Shown here one piece after another: positions 1 to 11,429 of a stretch of DNA of 64,000 nt. The stretch lies in the NCBI RefSeq assembly GCF_042984175.1, contig NZ_CP155569.1, positions 868,001 through 932,000 on the forward strand, in the 5' to 3' direction. This DNA is from Mycoplasma_N cavipharyngis (lineage in GTDB: Bacteria; Bacillota_I; Bacilli_A; Mycoplasmatales; Mycoplasmoidaceae). The notes beneath the pieces are model-generated. The model saw only the letters and a program-made list of their open reading frames with translations, made no database searches and was not told the origin of the DNA. Position numbers and translations under genes: made by a program. Position 1 is the first letter of the stretch. Every line of letters starts with the position of its first letter.

Positions 1-1549
1 TTGTATCAATATTTTTTTGATTAAATGCGCCTGATTCTGGATCAATTGTTGATGGTGAGAAAGGAAAAGAATTAGTTGTTAAACTAAAGTTACTAGGATT
101 ATTAACTGAAAGATAACTAGTTGAACGTGCAGCATATAATGGGATATAAAAATTAGGATCTCCCTTTTTAGGTTTACCAGTAGCATCAATTCCTTGATAG
201 TAATCATTAGTAATATCTTCAGAACGAAAATTATAGGCACTAGTATTACCTTTTTCTAATTGATTAAAAGTTAAATCATAAAAATCACTATCTCTAACAA
301 ATTTATCACCATCTTTAATTTCAGTAGCTTTTTTTAATGCTGCTTTAAATTTGTCATATACATCTTTTTTCAAACCAATATAAGCATTAGTTGAAGTAAT
401 TCCAGGAGTACCATAACGTTGATAATTCTCATCATCTCAACCCATGTTTTGCAAAAGATATTTAGTAATTTGTTTATAAGTTGCTATTAGTAGCGCTAAT
501 TTCAAATCTTCTAAAAAACTAATCGCAAGATCTTGTAATTTGCTTCTAACTAATTCTTTCACTTCTTTAATGTTACTACCTAAACTCTTAAATAATGGTT
601 CATCATTATCGCCATTTTTAGTAGCATCTTTTGGTTGAACTAAATAACTTAAAATTTGAGAATGACTAAAATCACTACCATCATTGAAAAAAATGTCACT
701 AAAAGATTTTTTTCAACCTGCATAATCAGTATCACCAATCAGTTGTGTTTCTAAAAACTCACTATAAGCACCTTTACGAGCTAAAATTGCAAAAGCAAAA
801 GCATTAGCAAATTTATTGTCTTCACTTAAAGTATCAACATCATTAAAAGTTAATGGTCTAAAGTTTTTTAACATGTATAAGTTATAAGTGTTAATTAATA
901 CACCATAAACATCAACTGTTGGTCGTGCACCATACTCTTGAAAGGTAACTTGAGTATCAAAACCAATGTTCATTTCACTAATATTTCTATTAACACCAGT
1001 ATCAACAATTTCAACTGGATTTAATCCTAAAACATTAGGAATAAATGGTGCTACTTGATTTAAAAACTGACCAACAAATTCAAAAGCATCAATTGATTTA
1101 GGATTTGGTTTTGTTTTACTTTGATAACCAGCAAACTTCATTAATTGCGCAATTAATAAATCAGTTGTTAGAAAAGAACTTTTATTAGTAAAATCAGTTG
1201 GATATTTACTAATATCATCAGACTTGTGCATAGCAAAAACACCTTTGCCATAACGTCATAAATCTAAACCATTAACTGATTTAGCTGGTTTTGCTGGTTG
1301 ATTATTTTTCTTTGCTTGAAAAACTTGTTCAACTTTTAAAGAATTATTTTTAGTATTTTTTTGTGCAGCTGCTGATTCAATTCGAGCTTGAGCAAGTGCT
1401 TGATAATTAATAGCATTTTTTTCAGCATAAGTTCCTGCAGCTTTTTGAATTGGTTTTAAATTAATATAACCAGCTACTGCACCAACTGTTGTAAAGCCTA
1501 ATCCTAATACTCCACCAATTGTTAGAATTTTTCGTGTTTTAAATTTCAT
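1..1549 (-). CDS. Large membrane-anchored surface protein, 3' end outside window
   Basis: Not recognised. The frame is open from an ATG at 1549 to the window edge, using TGA as Trp. The N-terminus has a basic stretch (KFKTRK) and a hydrophobic segment (about residues 9-30) without a lipobox cysteine, so it is an uncleaved anchor or an ordinary signal peptide. The rest is hydrophilic, rich in Asn, Lys and aromatic residues, and looks extracytoplasmic. It lies downstream of oppB-C-DF and the small membrane protein on the same strand, so it may be co-transcribed with the peptide transporter. A substrate-binding (OppA-like) role is an inference from position only; I see no OppA motif. Confidence 0.6.
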
Positions 1550-1661
1550 AAAATTTTAATCTCATCAATTTCAATTATCATAATTAAATATTTATTAATA
1601 CTTAAGATTTAATCAACTTAATTAACTATTTTTTAATTTTGCATTATTTAAAAAAAGTTAA

Positions 1662-2360
1662 TTACTTTCTTTTACTATAAAAAAAATCAATTAATTTTTC
1701 ACTATTAATTTCTTCAAGGGTTTCAACATTATCAGCATTTTCAATTACTGTTTTTTTATTGTTGGATTTAGATTTTAAAAACTTATTAAATAAAAAAGTT
1801 TTAATTTTATTATGTCAAATAAAAATCACTCTTAACTTATTAGCACTATAATAAAATTTCAATAAAATTAGTAAATAATAAGTTTGTAAAAAATAAACTG
1901 GAATTAAAATTAAAAACGAAAATAAACCAGTTACATTGTTTGAATTAAAAGTTGATGGACTATCAAACAATAAACCATAAAACAAATTTAATAAACCAAA
2001 TAAAATTAGAGAAATAATTAATAAAAATCAATTAAAACGCAAATTAGGGTGATGAAACTTATAATAATAAACTTGTAATAAAACAATATTAACTAGCATT
2101 AAAACTAAAATAGTATTGGCAATAAAAGCTAAAATATAACTAATCTTTTGTAAGTTAATTAATAATTGATTATTATTAATTACATTTTGAAATAAAAAAA
2201 CAATGCTAATTAAATAGGACAAAAATGATGTGATATTAAAAATTATTGTTGATGAAAGAATTAGTTTATCTTTTCAACTAAAATAACGATTTAATCAATA
2301 GAAAATAAAAAATAAAGCTAAAGATATTGGAATACTAATTCAAAAATATCAGTATGACAT
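1662..2360 (-). CDS. Small polytopic membrane protein in opp operon
   Basis: Predicted 232 aa with about six hydrophobic segments over the first 180 residues, then a charged cytoplasmic-looking tail ending in SKRK. Start: ATG at 2360, two bases after the opp ATPase stop, with a good Shine-Dalgarno-like AAAGGGAG that overlaps the end of the upstream gene. This tight coupling indicates translation with the transporter. No family recognised. Confidence 0.65.
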
Positions 2361-2362
2361 AT

Positions 2363-5068
2363 TTAATATCTCCCTTTGATTCAAGCATCAACTTCTGATT
2401 TTTTAGCAAAAACATAATGATTTTTTTGATTACTAATTTGATGCAATTGATTCACTTCATTTGAATCATGATGATAATGTTTATTAGGATCAAAAATAAA
2501 AACATTAGTAATATTTTTGTTATATCCTTTATTTAAAGATGATGAAACTAACATCTTAGTATATGGATGAATTGGATTAGCAAAAACATCTAAAGTAAAA
2601 CCCGATTCAACCATAATTCCTTTATATAAAACATAAATTCGATCAGCAATTTGTGATAACATTTCCAAATCATGTGAAATAAATAAGGTTGACATATTAT
2701 TTTTTTTCACTAAATTACCAATTAATTTAATAATATCAGCTTGTAAAGATACATCTAATGAAGCAATTGGTTCATCAGCAATTAATAAGTTGGGTTTTAA
2801 AATTAAGTTTCTAGCAATTGCTACTCGTTGTTGTTGTCCACCTGATAATTGTCAAGATAACATTTTCATGTGCACTTCATTTAATCCAACTTTTTTTAAT
2901 GCTTGTAACACAAAAGTTTTAATTGCTTCATCACTTAAACGGTGAACTTTCTTTTTATGTTTTAATAATGTTTTTTTAATTAAATAAAGACTGTGAATTT
3001 TGCTCTTAATTTTCTTTTGTAACACATGATCACGTGAAAGTGTTAGTAATAATTTATTTTCTTTAGCAACTTCAACTTTAATTTTATTTAATTCTGCAAC
3101 AATGCTTTTATTATTAGCAATTAATTCTTGGCGTTTAACTTGTGCGTCTTTAATTAATTTTTGGTGCAATTCTCAACGTTGTTTTAACCGATCTAATATT
3201 TTGGTTTGTTTTACTGATCAATTTAATTTTTGTAATTTTTTTTGTGATTTTGCACTGTTATAAAGTTCAAAATTAAAAGTCGTTTGGTTTGAAGCAATTG
3301 ATTTTTTTAGAAAACTAAGTTGACCATTTAAATAATTAATTTTATTAATTTGTTGGTATAAAACTGTAGCATCAATGTTTTGTTTAGCATTAAATTCACG
3401 TTGGTATAATTCTTGAACTTTACTATTTAATAATTCACTATGAAAAAATAATGCTTCACCAACAATTTTTCAAATTGGTTTAAAAACATTTAAAGAAGAA
3501 GCAGGATTTTGATAAATCATTTGTACTGCTCGAGCAAATCTAGTTCTGACTTGACCAACAATTTCTGAAGCAAACCGTGGTGATTCAATTCCCATAATTT
3601 TTGCTTCAATTGCATTAAAATCTAATAGCCCAGCAATTGCTTTAGCAATTGTTGATTTGCCACTACCTGATTCGCCAATTAAACCAACAATTTCATTAGG
3701 ATTAATGAACATACTAAAATCATGAACAGCTTTACTAATTGTTTTTGAAGTTGCATAAGTAATATTCATGTTTTTAATTTCTAAAATTTTTGATTGATTA
3801 TGATTAATCTCATCATGATCAACTAGTTTAATTTCTGCTTCAGATAAAGCATGATCATTTAAATAAGCATCTCATAATTCTTGAATTGGTTTTGGGGGTT
3901 GATAACTTGGAGCATGTTCTGATAATAATCAAGAAGCAGCATAATGAGTATCACTAATTTTAAACATTGGTGGTTTTTCACTAAAATCAATTGCTAATGC
4001 ATAATTAATGTTTCTTGAAGCAAAAGCATCACCAACAACTAAAGATAAATCATTAATAACCCTACCAGGAATCGAATATAACTCTTTTTGATAAGAGGGA
4101 ATTGACATTAATAATCCTCATGTATAAGGATGTTGGGGATATAAATTAATTTCTTTAGTAGTACCAATTTCGACAATTTGTCCAGCATATAAAACAATAA
4201 TTCGATCAGAAAAGGTGGAAACTAATTTTAGATCATGAGAAATTAAAATTACTGAAGTTCCTTTAGCAACAATTTTGTTTAATAAATCAATAATTTGCAA
4301 TTCCACAACAGCATCAAGTGCAGAAGTTGGTTCATCTAAAATTAAAATTTTTGGTTGTAATAATAATGAACAAGCAATTACCACTCGTTGAATCATTCCA
4401 CCAGATAATTCATGAGGATATGATTGAAAGATTTTTTCAGGATTTGATAAATTTAGTTCACGTAAGGTTTCAAGAACTTTATTAATTTTCTGAGCTTTAG
4501 TTTTATATTGTTTATTACCTTTTAGAGCTTCAAGTAATTGTGTGCCAATTTGTAAGTATGGATTCATTGTTTGTAAAGGGTTTTGAAAAACATAACTAAC
4601 TTTTTGACCACGAATTTTCTGTTTTTGAATTTGGAAATTTGATAATTTAACAACATCAATTCCATCAACTTTAATTGAACCTGATTTAATTGCATCAACA
4701 CCTAATAAACAAGCAATCGCATTAGCTAAAACAGTTTTGCCACTACCTGATTCACCAATAATTGAAATTTTTTCACCTGCATAAAGGTTTAGATTAATGT
4801 TTGATAGAATTTGTTTAACTTTTCCATTTAAACTTGATTCAAAACCTAAAGAAAAATCACGAATCGCAACAATAACATTTTTTTCTGCATCTAAATCATT
4901 AACATATTTTTGGTTGTGCTCTTTTTGTAAGGATTGCAACACTTCTTTATTAATGAAATTTTTTTGATCAGTTACTGGATTAGCATTCAAAGCCACTAAA
5001 TTATTAGCATTATTAGTAGCACTAGAAGCAATTATTTTATTGATGTAACGATTTTTGTTGTAGTTCAT
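2363..5068 (-). CDS. Fused oligopeptide ABC transporter ATPase OppD-OppF
   Basis: One uninterrupted frame of 901 aa encodes both ATPases of the oligopeptide importer, which couple ATP hydrolysis to uptake through OppB/OppC. First half: Walker A GESGSGKT near residue 107, signature LSGGM near 222, Walker B ILDEPTSALD near 246, then the IPG C-terminal motif typical of OppD/DppD. Second half: Walker A GESGSGKST near 466, signature LSGGQQQR near 741, Walker B IADEP near 765, H-loop ISHD near 797. No TAA or TAG lies in frame across the usual oppD/oppF junction (checked codon by codon 3770-4117). Between the second Q-loop and LSGGQ is a lysine-rich insert of about 200 residues; a long OppF is also known in M. 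genitalium/M. pneumoniae. The separate-gene arrangement is usual, so the fusion is unusual. An internal ATG at 3769 could give a separate OppF. Confidence 0.85.
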
Positions 5069-5174
5069 AAAAAAATGTAAAAAACTTATTAATTATTAAG
5101 ATCTTATTTTGATATTTCTACTTAATAGAAATTGCCAGTAAAAATAATTTAAATATTGAAAAAAAGATAAATTA

Positions 5175-6146
5175 TTAACGATTCGAACGAAATGCGTCAC
5201 TAAAACCAATTGAAATCATGCGAATATTAAAAATAATGAATGTCAAGATAAAAACTGGACCTAAAAGTTGTTGGGGATAAATCGTAATAACACTAATAGC
5301 AGCATTAAATGTCGAACCTAGAGTAGGTAAATTAGGAACAACAATTCCTAAAAATGCTAAACCACTATCAGCTAATAAGGCTGTTGGTACATTTAGAATT
5401 AAAATCGAGAACATTGTTGGTAGTAAAAAGGGAATGAATCCCATCATAATGCTGCGATTAGGTGTATCTAATAATTTAGAAGAAGTAATAAAGTTTTGGT
5501 TTGAAACTTGTAAAACAATTCCTCTAACAGCCTGGGCCATACCAATCCAACCAGTTAAGACAATTCCTAAAATAATACTACCAACATTGGCGCTTAAAAT
5601 AATTGAAATTAAAATTAAGATAATAATATTAGGGACTGAGTTAAGCACTTTAATAAAGAAATTAAAAATGCGATCAAAAAAACGATAATATCCCATTAAA
5701 ATGCCTAAAACAACACCTAAAAGAACATCAGCTAAAGTTGCTGCTGTTGCAATGCCAATCGAATTACGTAAGCCCCATCATGTTCGAGCTCAAATATCTC
5801 GACCCAATCGGTCTGTGCCTAAAATAAAACCACGTAAACCAAAATCTAAAAAAGCATCATCAGCACTAATCGTATAAGGACTTTTAGTAGTAAAAGGAAT
5901 AATTAAACCACAAAGAACAATCAAAGTAAAAAAGGTAAAACCTAGAACACCATATGGTGATAGAAAAAAAGTTTTCAGTCGAGCAAAAGTAACTTTAACT
6001 TCAACATCATTAGGTTGATTCATTCGTTGTTCTACATATGATGGCGCAACAAATGCAAATGGGTTTAAATAATTGATTGGATTAGTTTTATTATTAGAAA
6101 AAACTACTGAATGATTTTGTTTTTGTTTAAGAAGTAATTTTTTCAT
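5175..6146 (-). CDS. oppC: Oligopeptide ABC transporter permease OppC
   Basis: Predicted 323 aa inner-membrane permease of the peptide importer. It has an N-terminal cytoplasmic segment of about 70 residues, a first TM near residues 75-97, the exported GTDRLGRD stretch characteristic of OppC/DppC, and five further TM segments with the permease (EAA-like) loop around GIVLTGWIGMAQAVRG. Start ATG at 6146 follows the oppB stop by about 25 bases. Two TGA (Trp) codons lie in the GRDIWARTWWG segment. Part of the oppB-oppC-oppDF operon. Confidence 0.9.
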
Positions 6147-6171
6147 AATATTGTTTCATCTTTTCTTAATA

Positions 6172-7131
6172 TTAAGTTAAAACCCGAATTAAACGAGGAT
6201 CTGAAAAAACATAAAGAATATCACGCAATCAAAAAGTTAAACTAGTCATAAAAGCAAACAAAAGAATTAAAGTTTGAATAATATCATAATCTTTAGTAAT
6301 GATTGCTGCTCCTAAAACTCCACCAATTCCAGGAACTGAAAAAATCGAATCAATAAATAAACCACCAATGATAATTCCTAGTAATAAACCTGGTAATTGT
6401 GAAATAACTGAAAAAATACCACGACGAAATAAATGACGGGTCATAATTGTTCATGTATTAAGGCCTTTGGCCTTGGCAAACTTAATATATTGTTCACGGC
6501 TCTGATTAATAATTTCACCAGAGACTAAGTTAGCTAATACTGCAGTTGTTGGAATTGATAAAGTAATAATCGGTAAGATTCACGTTTCAACTTGCTCGTA
6601 TTTAAACAAAATCAAATTAGAAGAATTTGTTAGTGAGACAATCGAAACAACAATTGTAGCAATAATAAAAGATGGTAGTGCTAATAAAAAAGAAATTAAA
6701 ACATTACCCGCATTACCTAAAAAATTTCTATTATTAATTCCAAAATATGTCCCAATTAAATATCCGACAACTAAAGAAATACCTAATGAAATTAATCCAA
6801 TAACTAATGATAAGAAGATTTTTGGTCCTAAAATATTAACTACAAGATCATTAGTACGAACTGATAATGAAATTCCAAAATCTAGTTTAGTAAAAATATT
6901 ACCAACATAAATAAAGAACTGAGTTGCTAAAGGTTTATCTAAACCATATTGGGCAATTAATGCTCTTTGTTGTTCTAATGGTAAAGCAGCATTAGCCAAT
7001 TTAGCAGTAGACCCAGGAATTATGTGCATTAAAATAAAAACTAAAACAAAGGCAATAAACATCAATACAATTAGTTCTACTAATTGCATGCCAACTCGTT
7101 TATTAAAAAATAACTTACTAACACGGAGCAT
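6172..7131 (-). CDS. oppB: Oligopeptide ABC transporter permease OppB
   Basis: Predicted 319 aa permease partner of OppC. The first TM begins near residue 18 and is followed by the PGS stretch and Q-x-L-I-A-Q-Y-G-L-D-K-P found in OppB/DppB families. A permease loop is present in the second half and the C-terminus ends close to the last TM (LTFWLRDILYVFSDPRLIRV), as in the family. Start ATG at 7131 is preceded by a TATAAAAT-like -10 sequence within about 20 bases, so the mRNA leader would be very short. First gene of the operon. No oppA is recognisable beside it. Confidence 0.88.
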
Positions 7132-7485
7132 ACTGTTTTCAGATTTTATATAATGAATTACTTAATATCAGCTATTGAAAACTTAAAAGCAAAAAATAAA
7201 CTTTATTTAATTAGCAAACTAATTATTAAATTGCTAATTTTTATGATATTATTACAATTGCATTTGTATTTTTTTAATTTTAAAAATAAAAATAAAATTA
7301 TAAAAAATCCTGTTTAATATAATACAAAAGTCTAAGTAGTAAATAAACCACTTAGATTGTTTGTCAATAAAATAAAGTTATTCTTTTCGATTTAAATTAT
7401 AACTTAAGTCGATTATATCAAAAATTTTAAATAATTTAAAAATTATAATCACTTAATTAATAATAATTAATTAAATTACTATCAA
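7132..7485. other. Intergenic region between opp operon and LRR cassette
   Basis: A+T-rich, without a credible ORF. It holds the opp promoter on the minus strand near 7140-7155 and a terminator hairpin near 7325-7366. Nothing else stands out. Confidence 0.6.
7325..7366 (-). terminator. Hairpin downstream of LRR cassette 1
   Basis: Imperfect inverted repeat (GTCTAAGTAGT / ACCACTTAGAT with a short AT-rich loop) flanked by A- and T-rich ends, 120 bases past the cassette stop. It could end transcription from the minus-strand LRR frame. Confidence 0.45.
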
Positions 7486-9402
7486 TTATCTATACGCTGA
7501 TTTGTATGGCGTATTCTCGCCTTGTCTAATCCCAAAACTACTAGGTTGCTTAATATTTGTCAATCATAAGTTAGGTGCAAAACCAAAAAGTGCTGAATTG
7601 TTGTTGTTAGTGAAAAATGCGCGCAAGCCTGGAACAACACCGTTTGCATTTGGACTAATAATATCAGCATTGCTATTTGTCAACTTCAAAAAACTGATTT
7701 TATTATTCACTCCAGTAGTATTGTTTAAAGTTTGCCCACTAGGACTTAAACTAATTGTTTGATTGACATTATCAGTAGTAGTTGCATCATAAAAAACATT
7801 GCCATCATATACAGGTGTGTATGCTTGGCGGCGATGAGATCTAGCAAAGCTTTTAGCACTTACTAAATAAGTGCGAAATGGTTTATAGCGGGTTCAGTGG
7901 ATGGGGTGGTTTGCTCCGGCTGATTTGTTATTTCCAGTGAAAAAACTGGGGCTTCAATTCCCACTAAATTGTCTCACCCCCCATCAGCCATGAGGGTCTT
8001 GTCCGTTTTTTCCACTAATAAAATCACTAATGTTGGGGGGGATGGAAGAATTACCACTACCATTTTTAAACACCTTAAAATCACTTGCTTTAGGTACGGT
8101 TCATTTGATGCCTTGACTATTATCTGATCCGTTTTTATAAGATGTACCCGCATAAGGATCAGGTTGTCCCTGTTGGTTCCCTCCATTACTAGTCATCTGG
8201 ACATTATTATCCCACATGTTCCCTTCAGTCCCATCAGCCCTACTATCCTCCTTCTGCTCAAACAGCCCATAACCATTAAATGATCGTACAGTATAAACAC
8301 TATAAGTGTTTCAAATGTAGCTTGTTCCTGGTAAATATTGTTTAGTTTGTCCAATTTGATTAATTCAAGGATAAATACTATCAGGTTCAGGAACTAGTAG
8401 TTCAGCATTGTTATTGTCTGAGAAGGGGGTTTTGTCTGTTTGTTTTTCATATTTTTCAATAATCATCTTTTGATCCATATGATATTTTGATTTTTGAAAA
8501 TCCTCTAATCCTACAAACAAGTTGACACTTTTAGTTTGAGGGGCAATAATTGCATTTGGATCATAATTAACATTGCTTTGCTTAAAAATCATGGGCGCAA
8601 CTAGATGGTTGTTAGCAAAGTTGAAGTAGGGTTGATTGCCTCCAGAGTCAGGGTTAGTGCCACTACCTCATTTAACCCCACTATCAAACTGGTTATTACT
8701 ATCTGGCACATCATTAAAATTACCAAAAGTTAGTCCTTTAATTGGAAAAGGCATTGACCTTCATCTAGCTACTTGCTCATCTGTGTATTTTCAAGATGAG
8801 CCACTCTTCTCACTTGTAGCATACACATTAATTCCATATGGGCCACGAATCTTAGGATCTTGGATTGGAAGTAGACCATCAGTATTACTTGTTTGCTGCA
8901 ACGAATATCATGAAATGCCATACACTCCTAGTGGATCTTTGTCTGTTCCAATTCCTAATAAGTTGTTAGCAAGATCAAAGTAGGCCAGCTTAATTTTTAA
9001 GTAGTATCTAGGGATTTGTTGAATTTGGTTATTATTTAAGGAGAAGTATCTTGGGACACCATCTTTAATTGGATTGGTGTATTGTGCTAGTGCTTGGGAT
9101 TTGGTGACATTATTAGAATTTGCCCTAGTTGTTTGATTATTAGAAGAATTTGGGTTAGGATCTTGACACATCTCTGTGTCACTCTCATTACTTGCATTTG
9201 CACACCAATCAAACGGATCAAGCACATATGAACTAACATCAATCATTTGCTTTAAATGAGCATTATTAGCACTAATTTTATATAGTTTTGGGAAATTGGT
9301 TTTTTCAAACTTGATAGGATAGTTGCTATTATCAAATTGTAAATTGATTAAAAAAACATTTTTATTATCAAATATCAATCAAGATGTAATAATTAAATTA
9401 TG
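7486..9402 (-). pseudogene. Leucine-rich-repeat surface-protein cassette 1, no start codon
   Basis: An open frame of about 639 codons runs from a stop at 9403 to TAA at 7486. It contains irregular leucine-rich-repeat units such as LAYFDLANNLLGIG, FNFANNHL and YFSLNNNQIQQIP, separated by Gly/Ser/Asn/Pro-rich stretches. The first 50 codons after the upstream stop contain no ATG or GTG, only TTG/ATT-type codons (first ATG at 9246), and no signal peptide. The only space upstream is the 3' end of another gene, so no lost 5' exon can lie there. Local base composition (runs of C and G) is clearly richer than in neighbouring genes. Likely a 5'-truncated surface-protein gene or a silent donor cassette; expression from an internal ATG cannot be excluded. 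Confidence 0.6.
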
Positions 9403-9491
9403 TTATTAAAACTATTAATTATTATTTAATAGTTAGTTTTAAATTTAAATTTATTTTTGAAACAAAATAGTAAAAGAATCATAAAAATAAA

Positions 9492-9536
9492 ATAAAAATA
9501 TCATGCATTAGATTTCTAAACATGATATTTTTATTA
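9492..9536 (-). terminator. Terminator of the phase-variable lipoprotein gene
   Basis: Inverted repeat AAATATCATG / CATGATATTT with a 15-base loop, then a T-rich run, about 30 bases past the stop codon of the minus-strand lipoprotein gene. Confidence 0.65.
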
Positions 9537-9564
9537 TTTATTTAAAAGTGAGACTGTTGGTTTA

Positions 9565-11349
9565 TTAAACCATTGTTTCTTTTGTTTTTTTCAAAAACTC
9601 ACTCATTGCAGGGAATTGGTTTAAATCAGGGAATAATTTTGTATCAATAAAATATTTATAAACACTATAAAGTTCTTTTCGATTAGCAGTTTGACCCTGT
9701 TCTCCCTTATAGTGCAAGTCTCTTTTAACAATATTAAAATTATCACTAATAGGGAAATTTTTAGGATCTACAAATGATAAAGCTTGATCTAAAGTAATGT
9801 TAAATTGTGCTTGAAGCATTACTAAAGTTGCAAGAAGAACAGTTGAAGTAGGTTGAATTCCAAACAACTTTGTTTTTACATTATTTTTTTCAAAATCTTT
9901 CTTATCTTTATCAAATAAAAGTGAATTTCCACTTTCAATTTCTTGCATGTCTAAAGCAAGCATGTTCTCTCAAGAAATAGAAGGATCTAAAATAATTGCT
10001 TGACCTTCATGTCCATTAGTAAAGTGTTTAATGTATTCTAATGCTTGTTCTCCTCTATAAACTGGATGAAGTTTATAGAGATAATTGTATTCACTTGAAG
10101 GATAAAGCTCTAATATTTTTTTAAAGTATTTATGCAACTCACTTCGAGATTGAGTGTCTGAAATAATTCTTCATTCTTTACCTTGATCTTGTCTGAAAAG
10201 TGAAGAACCAACAAAAATTAAATTCTTTTTACTTTTATCTAATTTTTCTTTTCCATGAACAATCAAATCTTCTAGTTTTTTATTATGTAAATTAACTAAC
10301 TTATTATAATCATCTAAAAATTCTTTTTCATTTAATTCAGACAGATATTTATTTAGATATTTAGCTATATTAGAATAATTAAGTGGATAATCATGAATGT
10401 TAATTTTAGCTCAACTTAAATTTTTTTTATCTAAATCATCATTAAATGCTTGAATATACTTTCCTGATAAATTATAAATACGAAACTTTTCTTCAAGAGT
10501 ATAAAAATAATGATAATCAATTTGAGATGGTTTATCAGTTTTTAAACTATCTCATGCTTGAAGAAGTTGCTCTTTTGTATAATGCTTTTTTTGGTTTTTA
10601 ATATAATTAATATAATTATCATTAATAAATTTATATGGTTGAGCATTTCCATCAGATAAAATAACAATCTTATTAGCGTGTTTTAAGATAAAATCTCTAG
10701 TTTGTTTATTTAATGCAGTATAAGAAATGTCAGGAATGTAAAAATCAAACAACTCAACACAATTATCTAAATAAGGTTTTAAGTAGGCTCTTAGTTCTTG
10801 TTCAGTTCTTGGGAAAATTGAATAATCAGAAAAATAATCTGAAAAAGAATAATTTTCTAAATATTTGGGATTATCAAGAACTAATAATTTTCCTGAGTTA
10901 ACATTAAATTGTTGTGAATATGTTTTTAATGCTACATCTCCATATTTACTTAGTAAATGTGCAAAATTAAATCTTTGTGGTTCATTATTAAGTGTTTTTT
11001 GATAAGAATTAACTTCAGAATCAATTAAGTAAACTACATCATTATAAGGGTGTTTATTTTCTTGTTTATTAATAAGTTGCAATTGAGCTACTAATGCAAT
11101 AAAACTAGAAATAAAAAATTGTGATGCATTTCGAGATATAAAAACACTTGGATGTTCATTATATGCTGATTCAATTATTTCATTGTTGAATTTTTCAAAT
11201 TTTAATCCTATTGGATCATTTTTTATACTTTCAAGATTTAAAGTTGGTTTATTAATATTACTATTATTTTCCTTCATTGTTTTTGAACTACAATTACATG
11301 GAGCAACTGAGTTTTGACTACATGAAGCAGCTATTAGTGAAGCGCTCAT
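9565..11349 (-). CDS. Phase-variable lipoprotein, possible sialyltransferase-like enzyme
   Basis: At least 594 aa. A lipobox (LIAAS-C) follows a hydrophobic stretch, but the basic n-region of the signal peptide (KKKYKNYKKNWLIF) lies upstream of the in-frame ATG at 11349, so the true start must be farther 5'. The only good candidate, ATG at 11429, is separated from it by a (TA)12 tract and is out of frame by 2 bases: the gene looks switched off, and loss of one TA unit restores it. The mature part shows, in order, I-L-S-D-G-N (about residue 232), an I-F-V-G-S-S segment, Y-K-L-H-P (about 422) and Q-P-T-S-T-V (about 500). The order matches the D-D-G, H-P and S-S/T motifs of bacterial GT80-type sialyltransferases. 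The enzymatic assignment is inference; the lipoprotein and the repeat are seen directly. Confidence 0.65.
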
Positions 11350-11400
11350 AATTAAAGGAAAAATTAATCAATTTTTTTTATAATTTTTATATTTTTTCTT

Positions 11401-11424
11401 ATATATATATATATATATATATAT
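11401..11424 (-). repeat. (TA)12 phase-variation tract at 5' end of lipoprotein gene
   Basis: Uninterrupted 24-base AT dinucleotide repeat three codons after ATG 11429. It encodes alternating Ile-Tyr. The reading frame from the ATG leaves the tract into a frame that stops after about 20 codons; the lipoprotein frame is reached with 11 or 14 units. Slipped-strand changes would switch translation on and off. Confidence 0.8.
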
Positions 11425-11429
11425 TTCAT

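Noticed and set aside
2381..5068. Several separate short ATPase fragments, suggesting a decayed transporter
   Set aside because: The fragments are in one frame and are split only by TGA, which is Trp here; the gene is intact.
7974..8186. Minus-strand frame in a different phase within LRR cassette 1
   Set aside because: Low-complexity translation; the LRR frame continues through in another phase without stops.
8636..8983. Plus-strand frame opposite LRR cassette 1
   Set aside because: Antisense shadow of a longer frame that carries recognisable LRR units.
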